Shown one piece after another: positions 50,761 to 57,181 of a stretch of 64,000 nucleotides of DNA. Location: contig NZ_AP019791.1 in NCBI RefSeq assembly GCF_007164525.1, positions 538,501-602,500 on the forward strand, written 5' to 3'. The translations under genes and the position numbers were made by a program. The DNA comes from Rubrobacter xylanophilus. GTDB lineage: Bacteria; Actinomycetota; Rubrobacteria; Rubrobacterales; Rubrobacteraceae. The first letter of the stretch is position 1; the number at the start of each line of letters is the position of its first letter. The notes beneath the pieces are model-generated. The model ran no database searches. It was not told the DNA's origin and saw only the letters and a program-made list of their open reading frames with translations.

Positions 50761-51822
50761 ATGAGCCTGGATAAAGTTTTAGCGGATGTCGGCAGGCAGG
50801 CCCCGCCGCATCTGAAGGGCCATCCGTTTTTGATGGCTGCGGTAACAGAGGTGATGAAGCGCGGGAAGAAGCGCCCGAACATGGTACGGGAGGTGATCGA
50901 GCTTGCGGGTGAGTGGTATGAGCGGTACATGCCGTCTCGGGAGGACCTGTCGAGCGACTTTCCACCAACACCGTACGATTTTCTTTCTGGAGAGCTTCTC
51001 GTTGAGAAGCTGGCGCCCGCGGTCGAGCGGGTCCGAGAGCGCATCTTCGGGCACGCCTGCGCCCCTTTTGGGGACATACAGGCAGCCGCCGAGTGGATAG
51101 AGCGCACCGAGGCGGCGGATATCGAAGACTGGCGTTCATCGAATGGCGGAAGAGGAAAAGCGGTCGAGGAGATAGAGCGCCTATGTCGCGAAAACGGTAT
51201 AGAGGTCGTGTTCAAGGCTACTCACTTGCCCTACCAGAAGCCGGGCGAAGATCACGTGAAGCGGGCGAGGGCCGTACCGGGGAGCGATCTCTACGCTCTG
51301 GCTAAAGAGACGGAACGGATGGCGAAGCACACCGGGCTGGCGCAAGATGCGTTGGTAGTGCATGTACTCACCGGGCTCCGGCCCGTGCTGTCTCGAGTTC
51401 GGTTCAACTCCCACTACAGCGTTTACGACACCGGTGAAGAGCAAATCCACCGTAAGTGGGTGCAGGCAAGCTTCTTCGCAAGAGACCTCAGCTACAACGA
51501 GCTCAGAAGCGTTTACAACGTGATCCGATCATCTGCCGGGAGCAAGGGGGCCAAACCACTCACCTTGAACGACCTGCGTCTGTGGCGCCTGGTCAAGGAG
51601 ATGGGAGGTCCACCACAGAAGAACAAGAGAGCGTTCTGGAGGAAGGTGCAGCAGCGATGGAACCAAGAGCATTGCTCAGAAGCAGATGCGAGATACAAAT
51701 CCTGGGAGGGAGTGGCAAAGAGATACCACAGAATCCTTGAGCGGATGGAGCAATCTCCTGCATCGTTCGTGCAGCAACGGTGCAGCAACGGTGCAGCAAC
51801 CCGTGTTAATATCCCGAAATGA
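50761..51822 (+). CDS. Unknown element protein, 353 aa
   Basis: Not recognised. The only element gene read rightward, it ends close to attR. The first 90 residues are helical (ADVGRQAPPHLKGHPFLMAAV, then KRPNMVREVIELAGEWYERYM). The C-terminal half has TGLAQDALVVHVLTGLRPVLSRVRF, a strand pair, then FFARDLSYNELRSVYNVIR and FWRKVQQRWNQEHCSEADARYKSWEGV. No catalytic motif stands out. The 3' end contains three GTGCAGCAAC repeats. ATG 50761 has AGGAG 5 nt upstream. It could serve element maintenance, helper exploitation or defence; this is speculation. Confidence 0.75.
   Translation: MSLDKVLADVGRQAPPHLKGHPFLMAAVTEVMKRGKKRPNMVREVIELAGEWYERYMPSREDLSSDFPPTPYDFLSGELLVEKLAPAVERVRERIFGHACAPFGDIQAAAEWIERTEAADIEDWRSSNGGRGKAVEEIERLCRENGIEVVFKATHLPYQKPGEDHVKRARAVPGSDLYALAKETERMAKHTGLAQDALVVHVLTGLRPVLSRVRFNSHYSVYDTGEEQIHRKWVQASFFARDLSYNELRSVYNVIRSSAGSKGAKPLTLNDLRLWRLVKEMGGPPQKNKRAFWRKVQQRWNQEHCSEADARYKSWEGVAKRYHRILERMEQSPASFVQQRCSNGAATRVNIPK
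51769..51800. repeat. Three direct repeats GTGCAGCAAC near attR (candidate integrase arm sites)
   Basis: Copies at 51769-51778, 51780-51789 and 51791-51800, with an 11-bp period, match the two copies near attL. They lie inside the last codons of the unknown gene. GCGGAGAATG (51838) and TGATTTGCAGG (51851) follow, between these repeats and attR, and are also shared with the attL side. Confidence 0.75.
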
Positions 51823-51905
51823 TGAGAAAAGCACTATGCGGAGAATGCGGTGATTTGCAGGGACTTTGCACGGTGTGGAAGTCTGCTGAAAACCCTCGTA
51901 CATCT

Positions 51906-51950
51906 TTGACGCGGAAGAGGTCAGTGGTTCGAATCCACTATCGCCCACTC
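51906..51950 (+). repeat. attR: 45-bp direct repeat of tRNA-Val 3' end
   Basis: Identical to 44575-44619. The upstream half of the tRNA is absent here, so this copy is not a functional tRNA gene. The host sequence resumes after 51950 and leads to thrS 93 bp further on. Confidence 0.95.
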
Positions 51951-52043
51951 CCGTTTCCCCGAACTACTACCACCTCCTGAGCGGGCCTCCTTCCGGGGGT
52001 CTTATCGTTCTGTGGCGTTTCTCGGAGAAAGGTGCTGGGATAG

Positions 52044-53963
52044 ATGGCTACTGTCAGGCTCCCTGACGGCAAAGAACTGGAGGTTGATTCGAGCGAGCGG
52101 TTGGGGGACGTGGCGCGGCGGATAGGGCCGCGGCTCGCCCGGGACGCGGTGGTCGCCCGGCTGAACGGGCGGCTGGTGGATCTGGGCCTCCCGGTGGACG
52201 GCGGGGGAGAGCTGGAGTTCGTCACCGCGGATTCTCCCGAGGGGCTCTACGTCCTGCGGCACTCCACCGCGCACGCGATGGCGCAGGCGATCATGGAGCT
52301 CTACCCGGGCAGCCGACTCACCATAGGTCCGCCCGTGGACGACGGCTTCTACTACGACATCGAGGTGAACGGCAGGATCTCGGAGGAAGACCTCCCCCGC
52401 ATCGAGGAGAGGATGCGCGAGATCGTGGAGCGTGACCTGCCCATAAGGCGCGAGGAGGTCTCAAAGGAGGAGGCCAGAGAGCTCTACCGGGACAACCCTT
52501 ACAAGCTGGAGCTTCTCGACGAGATACCCGAAGATCGGGTCTCCATCTACCGGCAGGGGGACTTCTTCGACCTCTGCCGGGGGCCGCACGTGCCGAGCAC
52601 CGGCAGGCTCGGCGCCTTCAGGCTCCAGAGCGTCGCCGGGGCCTACTGGCGCGGCGACGAGAACAACCCGATGCTCACCCGGATCTACGGCACCGCCTGG
52701 CCCACGGAGAAGCAGCTCCGCGCGCACCTCAAGCGCCTGGAGGAGGCCAGGGCCCGCGACCACCGCAGGCTCGGGCGCGAGCTCGACCTCTTCACCTTCG
52801 CCCCGGAGGACGTGGGCCCGGGGATCCCGCTCTTTCTGCCTAGAGGTGAGACGCTCCGGCACCTCATGGAGGGCTTCGTGCGGGAGGTGCAGACCCGCAA
52901 CGGCTACGAGCACGTGTGGACCGGGCATCTGGTGAACGAGCGGCTCTACGCCCGCTCCGGGCACCTCGAGCACTACCGGGACGCCATGTTCCCCCCGATG
53001 CGGGATGGGGAGACGGCCTACCGGCTCAAGCCGATGAACTGCCCGAGCCACATGACCCTCTTCAACTCCCGCCCGCGCTCCTACCGGGACCTGCCGGTTC
53101 GCTACGCAGAGTTCGCCACCCTCTACCGCTACGAGAAGAGCGGCGAGCTCTCCGGGCTCACCCGGGTGCGCAGCCTTACCCAGGACGACGCCCACGTCTT
53201 CTGCACCGAGGAGCAGGTGCAGGAGGAGTTCGCCCGGGCGCTCGCCATAATCCGCGAGGTGCTCGACACCTACGGCTTCACCGACTACCGGGTTCGCCTC
53301 TCGCTGCGCGACCCCGAAGGGGGCAAGTACATCGCCGACGAGGAGAAGTGGGCGCGGGCCGAGCGCGCGCTGCGGGCGGCGCTGGACGCGGCCGGGATAG
53401 ACTACGACCCGGCGCCCGGCGAGGCGGCCTTCTACGGCCCCAAGGCGGACTTCATGGCCAGGGACGTTCTGGGGCGCGAGTGGCAGCTCTCCACCATCCA
53501 GGTGGACTTCATCCAGCCCGGCAGGCTCGGTTGCGAGTACGTCGGCGAGGATGGTGAGCGGCACACCCCGGTGCTGCTGCACCGGGCCGTCACCGGCACT
53601 ACCGAGCGCTTCATGGCCGTTCTTATCGAGCACTATGCCGGGGCCTTCCCGGTCTGGCTCTCTCCGGTGCAGGCGGTCGTCATCCCGGTTGCCGACCGGC
53701 ACCTGAAGTATGCCAGGGACGTGGCATCGAAGCTCTCCGCCGGTGGGGTGCGTGTCGAGGTCGATGACTCACCGAACACCATGCAGAAGAAGATTCGGGA
53801 AAATGCCCGGCAGAAGGTTCCCTACATGCTCATCGTCGGGGATAGGGAGGAGGAGTCCGGGACGGTCAACGTCCGCCGACGCGGCGAGGGCAAGAGGCAG
53901 GCCGAGATGCCCCTGCTGGAGTTCGCGGAGCGGGTGCGCGAGGAGGCCGCGGCCCGCCGTTGA
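52044..53963 (+). CDS. thrS: Threonyl-tRNA synthetase
   Basis: A 639-residue class II synthetase. An N-terminal TGS domain (ATVRLPDGKELEVDSSERLGDVARRIG, about 1-62) is followed by the editing domain (HSTAHAMAQAIMELYPG, GPPVDDGFYYDI), the catalytic core with MNCPSHMTLF (zinc-ligand Cys, about 333) and RYEKSGELSGLTRVR (motif 2), and the C-terminal anticodon-binding domain. It charges tRNA-Thr. ATG 52044 with AAAGGTG upstream. It starts 93 bp after attR, too little room for a T-box leader; any original leader would have been next to the tRNA cluster. Confidence 0.97.
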   Translation: MATVRLPDGKELEVDSSERLGDVARRIGPRLARDAVVARLNGRLVDLGLPVDGGGELEFVTADSPEGLYVLRHSTAHAMAQAIMELYPGSRLTIGPPVDDGFYYDIEVNGRISEEDLPRIEERMREIVERDLPIRREEVSKEEARELYRDNPYKLELLDEIPEDRVSIYRQGDFFDLCRGPHVPSTGRLGAFRLQSVAGAYWRGDENNPMLTRIYGTAWPTEKQLRAHLKRLEEARARDHRRLGRELDLFTFAPEDVGPGIPLFLPRGETLRHLMEGFVREVQTRNGYEHVWTGHLVNERLYARSGHLEHYRDAMFPPMRDGETAYRLKPMNCPSHMTLFNSRPRSYRDLPVRYAEFATLYRYEKSGELSGLTRVRSLTQDDAHVFCTEEQVQEEFARALAIIREVLDTYGFTDYRVRLSLRDPEGGKYIADEEKWARAERALRAALDAAGIDYDPAPGEAAFYGPKADFMARDVLGREWQLSTIQVDFIQPGRLGCEYVGEDGERHTPVLLHRAVTGTTERFMAVLIEHYAGAFPVWLSPVQAVVIPVADRHLKYARDVASKLSAGGVRVEVDDSPNTMQKKIRENARQKVPYMLIVGDREEESGTVNVRRRGEGKRQAEMPLLEFAERVREEAAARR

Positions 53964-53971
53964 GGCTCGCG

Positions 53972-54001
53972 TGGACAGGCGCGGCGCCCCCGCAGTATAA
54001 T
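53972..54001 (+). promoter_or_regulatory. Promoter of the infC-rpmI-rplT operon
   Basis: TGGACA at 53972-53977 (five of six bases match TTGACA) and a perfect TATAAT at 53996-54001 are separated by 18 nt. Transcription should start near 54008, giving a leader of about 110 nt before infC. Confidence 0.75.
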
Positions 54002-54018
54002 TGCAAGCGCAGTTGTAA

Positions 54019-54081
54019 GCCCGTGTCGGTTCTCAAGGTCCCGGCAAGCCCGGGACGACAGAAGGATCGTGCCGCACGGGC
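54019..54081 (+). promoter_or_regulatory. Structured leader of infC operon (possible L20-type autoregulatory leader)
   Basis: GCCCGTG at 54019-54025 can pair with CACGGGC at 54075-54081, enclosing an inner stem GTCCCGG/CCGGGAC (54038-54044 with 54050-54056) with a 5-nt loop. Leaders of this operon in other bacteria bind ribosomal protein L20. The pairing is visible in the sequence; the L20 link is by analogy. Confidence 0.5.
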
Positions 54082-54117
54082 GGTTGTAGTCCTAGATACC
54101 GAGAGGAGTGGTGCACA

Positions 54118-54696
54118 GTAGCTTTTGAGGACGAGCCGAGGATAAACGGTCAGATAAGGGCGCGGCAGGTGCGCCTCATATCGGCCAGCGGCGAGCAGCT
54201 GGGGATAAAGCACATCCGCGAGGCGATGGACATCGCCGAGCGGCAGGACCTCGACTTGGTGGAGGTAGCCCCCAACGCCAACCCGCCCGTGGTCCGCCTG
54301 ATGGACTACGGGAAGTACAAGTACCAGAAGGAGCAGGCCAGAAAGGCCGCCCGCAAGAAGCAGGTCAACATCAACGTCCGGGAGATAAAGCTCCGCCCGA
54401 AGATCGGGGACCACGACTTCGAGACCAAGAAAGGGCACGTGGAGCGCTTTCTGCGCGGGGGCGACAAGGTGAAGGTCACCATCATGTTCCGGGGGCGCGA
54501 GGTACAGCACCCCGAGCTTGGCGAGCGGCTCCTGCGGCGTCTGGCCGACGACCTCTCCGACCTCGGCCGCATCGAGAACCAGCCCAAGCTCGACGGGCGC
54601 AACATGGTGATGGTGCTGGCCCCCCGCAAGGACGTGGCCAAGGAGGCGCAGGAGTCCAGGGCCGCCCGCGGGAAGGAGAAGGCCTCCCGCCGCTAG
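54118..54696 (+). CDS. infC: Translation initiation factor IF-3
   Basis: About 192 residues. The N-domain ([23 protein letters not shown], then [23 protein letters not shown]), linker and C-domain ([41 protein letters not shown]) are complete. The conserved INGQIRARQ lies upstream of the first canonical in-frame start (GTG 54169), and no ATG, GTG or TTG is available before it. GAGAGGAG at 54101-54108 points to initiation near 54118 at a non-standard codon (GTA there; ATA at 54142 is an alternative). infC is known for rare start codons, used for autoregulation. The exact start is uncertain; the gene is not. Confidence 0.92.
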   Translation, partial: VAFEDEPRINGQIRARQVRLISASGEQLGIKHIREAMDIAERQDLDLVEVAPNANPPVVRLMDYGKYKYQKEQARKAARKKQVNINVREIKLRPKIGDHDFETKKGHVERFLRGGDKVKVTIMFRGREVQHPELGERLLRRLADDLSDLGRIENQPKLDGRNMVMVLAPRKDVAKEAQESRAARGKEKASRR

Positions 54697-54835
54697 ACAC
54701 CACTTCTCTGGTACAATGACCGGCCGGCTCCCGTCGGGGCCGGACGAGATGCGGAGGCGAAACGGCTTCGTTCTCCCGTGCCGCGAGCCTCCATCGCATG
54801 GACGAAGGCAGAGTCGAAACGGGAAGGAGACGAGG

Positions 54836-55033
54836 ATGCCCAAAATGAAGACCCACAAGGGGGCCGCCGGGCGCTTCGAGGTCATGAAGCGCGGCAGGAT
54901 CAAGCGCCGGCGGGCCGGACACAACCACATCCTGGAGAAGAAGACCAGCAAGCGGAAGCGGCGGCTCAACACCGAGACCTTCGTCAACCCCGCCGACGAG
55001 AAGCGGGTGAGGCGTCTTCTGGGGGTGAAGTAG
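54836..55033 (+). CDS. rpmI: Ribosomal protein L35 (bL35)
   Basis: A 65-residue basic protein with the family pattern [35 protein letters not shown] in pieces. It is a component of the large ribosomal subunit. ATG 54836 has AAGGAG upstream. It lies 139 bp after infC; TGGTACAAT at 54709-54717 could be an internal extended -10 promoter. rplT begins 1 bp after its stop. Confidence 0.96.
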   Translation: MPKMKTHKGAAGRFEVMKRGRIKRRRAGHNHILEKKTSKRKRRLNTETFVNPADEKRVRRLLGVK

Positions 55034-55034
55034 A

Positions 55035-55436
55035 ATGGCCCGCGCTTCGCGCAGCATCCACGCTCGCAAGAAGCGCCGCAAGCTGCTCAAGGAGGCCCGG
55101 GGCTACTGGGGGACCAAGCACACCTCCTACAAGCGGGCCAAGGAGCAGGTCTGGAAGAGCGGCGTCTACGCCTACGTCGGGCGCAAGCAGAAAAAGCGGG
55201 ACTTTCGGGCGCTGTGGATCCAGCGGATCAACGCCGCCGCCCGGCAGCACGGGCTCTCCTACTCCCGTTTCATCCACGGGATGAGGCTCGCGGGCTTCGA
55301 CCTGGACCGCAAGGTGCTCGCGGATCTTGCGGTCTCCGAGCCGGAGGCTTTCGGCGCTCTGGCCTCCCAGGTAAAGAACGCGCTGGAGGGCCGTCCGGTG
55401 GAGCGGCGGATCTCCCTCGGGGAGGCCGGCCGGTAG
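55035..55436 (+). CDS. rplT: Ribosomal protein L20 (bL20)
   Basis: A 133-residue basic protein. [29 protein letters not shown] and [29 protein letters not shown], in pieces, match the family. It binds 23S rRNA early in assembly and, in some bacteria, represses its own operon through the leader. It is slightly longer than usual because of a C-terminal extension of about 15 residues after the normal end. Confidence 0.96.
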   Translation: MARASRSIHARKKRRKLLKEARGYWGTKHTSYKRAKEQVWKSGVYAYVGRKQKKRDFRALWIQRINAAARQHGLSYSRFIHGMRLAGFDLDRKVLADLAVSEPEAFGALASQVKNALEGRPVERRISLGEAGR

Positions 55437-55449
55437 GAACGGCGGGGCC

Positions 55450-56121
55450 GTGATCCCGCTCCGCCGCGCGAGGCGGCTGCACCTCAAGAAGTACCGGGAG
55501 GCGGAGCGCCTGTTTCTCGCCGAGGGGAAGCGCCTCCTTGCCGAGGCCACGATAGAGCCACTGCAGGTGTTCTCCGAGCCGGAGCAGATCCAGCGGGTCT
55601 CCACGCTCAAGACCCCGGCCGGTCCGGTCGGGGTCTTCCCGTACCTGGACGTCCCCGCCGGGGAACTGCTCGGCGCAAGCCGGACCGTCGTCCTCCTCGA
55701 GGGGGTGCAGGACCCGGGGAACGTGGGGACCGTCATCCGCTCCGCCCGCGCCTTCGGGGCGGGTGTCGCCCTTTCGCGGGGCTGCGCCGACCTGTACAAC
55801 CCCAAGACGGTCCGCTCCACGATGGGCTCCCTCTTCCACGTGCCGGTGGCCAGGGAGCTGGACCCTCTGGAGTTCCTCCGGATCGCCCGTGAGAGCGGTT
55901 TCCGGCTCGTCGCTGCCGTCCCGCGGGGCGGGGAGCCTCCGGAGCGGATGCCCGACGGACGGCTGGTGGTTGCGGTCGGGGCCGAGGGGGCGGGGCTCTC
56001 CCCGGAGGTCGTGTGCGCCTGCGGGCTGAAGGTCAGCATCCCCTCGCGGGCGCCCTCGCTCAACGCCGCCGTTGCCGCCTCCGTTCTGCTCTACGAGGCG
56101 TACCGCCGTGTGCTACCATAA
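55450..56121 (+). CDS. SpoU/TrmH family RNA 2'-O-methyltransferase
   Basis: A 223-residue SPOUT enzyme with an N-terminal substrate-binding extension. The three motifs are LEGVQDPGNVGTVIRSARAFG (about 82-102), VAVGAEGAGLS (about 175) and VSIPSRAPSLNAAVAASVLLYE (about 196-217). It probably methylates rRNA or tRNA ribose with SAM. In motif 1 Val replaces the more usual Gly/Asn in places but the knot residues look intact. GTG 55450 is 13 bp after rplT. The stop codon overlaps the -10 box of pheS. Confidence 0.92.
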   Translation: MIPLRRARRLHLKKYREAERLFLAEGKRLLAEATIEPLQVFSEPEQIQRVSTLKTPAGPVGVFPYLDVPAGELLGASRTVVLLEGVQDPGNVGTVIRSARAFGAGVALSRGCADLYNPKTVRSTMGSLFHVPVARELDPLEFLRIARESGFRLVAAVPRGGEPPERMPDGRLVVAVGAEGAGLSPEVVCACGLKVSIPSRAPSLNAAVAASVLLYEAYRRVLP

Positions 56122-56128
56122 TCGGCCC

Positions 56129-57160
56129 ATGACCGTCCTCACGGACCGCATACGAAAGCTCAGGGAGGAAGCCCTCGCCGCCGTGGCCGCGGCGGATACC
56201 ACCGCCGCACTGGAGGAGGTGCGGGTCAGGTACCTTGGCCGGTCGGCCGGTCTCACCGAGATAAAGAAGAGCATCGGCCGGCTGCCGCCGGAGGAGCGGC
56301 GCGAGGTCGGCCGGGAGGCCAACGAGGCCTCCCGCGAGATACAGCAGGCGCTCGGGGAGCGGGCGCGGGATCTGGCGGCCGCGGAGCAGGCCCGGCGGCT
56401 CAGGGAGGAGGCGGTCGACGTCACCCTTCCCGGCCATCCCTTTCCCGAGGGGAGCCTGCATCCCACGCAGCGGATCATCGAGGAGGTCGTGGACTTCTTC
56501 GTCGGGCTCGGTTACCGGGTGGCCGAGGGCCCGGAGGTCGAGACGGATTACTACAACTTCACCGCGCTCAACATCCCGCCCGACCACCCGGCGCGCCTGA
56601 TGCAGGCCACCTTCTTCCTCGACGAGGGGCTGGTGCTCAGGACCCATACCTCGCCGGTGCAGGTGCGCACCATGCTTGCCCAGGAGCCTCCGGTCTACGT
56701 GGTGGTTCCGGGCAGGGTCTACCGGCGCGACTCCGACCCGACGCACACCCCGATGTTCAACCAGATAGAGGGTCTCGCCGTGGATCGCGGCCTCACCCTC
56801 GCGCACCTCAAGGGGACGCTCGCCGCCATGGCCCGCCACGTCTTCGGCGGTGCCGTCGAGGTCCGGCTCAGACCAAGCTACTTCCAGTTCACCGAGCCCA
56901 GCGTCGAGCTGGACGTCAGCTGCTTCGTCTGCGGGGGCTCCGATCCGGGGTGCAAGGTGTGCAAGGGGGCCGGGTGGCTCGAGATGCTCGGGGCCGGGAT
57001 GGTGGATCCCGCGGTCCTCGAGGAGGTCGGCTACGACCCCGAGGAGTACACCGGCTTCGCCTTCGGCATGGGGCCGGACCGGATGGCGATGGTCAGGTAC
57101 GGCGTTCCGGACCTCAGGCTCTTCTTCGAGGGCGACCTGCGTTTCCTGCGGCAGTTCTGA
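56129..57160 (+). CDS. pheS: Phenylalanyl-tRNA synthetase alpha subunit
   Basis: A 343-residue class II subunit. An N-terminal coiled coil (about 1-85) is followed by HPFPEGSLHPTQRIIEEVVDFFVGLGY, TSPVQVRTML, RVYRRDSDPTHTPMFNQIEG (motif 2) and GFAFGMGPDRMAMVRYGV (motif 3). CFVCGGSDPGCKVCKGAGW is a Cys-rich insert seen in many bacterial PheS. A CATAAT -10 box (56117-56122) ends 6 nt before ATG and there is no Shine-Dalgarno, so it may also be expressed as a leaderless message. Confidence 0.97.
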   Translation: MTVLTDRIRKLREEALAAVAAADTTAALEEVRVRYLGRSAGLTEIKKSIGRLPPEERREVGREANEASREIQQALGERARDLAAAEQARRLREEAVDVTLPGHPFPEGSLHPTQRIIEEVVDFFVGLGYRVAEGPEVETDYYNFTALNIPPDHPARLMQATFFLDEGLVLRTHTSPVQVRTMLAQEPPVYVVVPGRVYRRDSDPTHTPMFNQIEGLAVDRGLTLAHLKGTLAAMARHVFGGAVEVRLRPSYFQFTEPSVELDVSCFVCGGSDPGCKVCKGAGWLEMLGAGMVDPAVLEEVGYDPEEYTGFAFGMGPDRMAMVRYGVPDLRLFFEGDLRFLRQF

Positions 57161-57181
57161 GGACTAGAGAGAGGTGGGCGC

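Larger units (their letters stand above)
44575..51950. mobile_element. Integrative element in tRNA-Val, about 7.3 kb
   Basis: Bounded by 45-bp perfect direct repeats (44575-44619 and 51906-51950) made of the tRNA-Val 3' end. In order it carries a HicB with a broken HicA, a tyrosine integrase, HicA with an XRE-HicB, two small cysteine-rich proteins, a primase-polymerase/helicase, an excisionase-like protein and an unknown 353-residue protein in the opposite direction. Its GC content appears lower than that of the flanks. There is no FtsK/TraB, relaxase, capsid, terminase or lysis gene. It resembles the replication and integration core of actinomycete integrative conjugative elements (int-xis-RepPP) without transfer genes, or a phage satellite. 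It may depend on a helper. Confidence 0.9.

Noticed and set aside
51951..52043. T-box riboswitch upstream of thrS, and likewise upstream of pheS
   Set aside because: Only 93 bp lie between attR and thrS and no T-box core sequence is visible; pheS starts 7 bp after the preceding gene.
52461..53702. 413-residue minus-strand frame within thrS
   Set aside because: The plus strand encodes complete threonyl-tRNA synthetase motifs; the antisense peptide has no domain.
54716..54835. Upstream ATG extending ribosomal protein L35 by 40 residues
   Set aside because: The extra residues are unrelated to L35, and a good ribosome site directly precedes ATG 54836.
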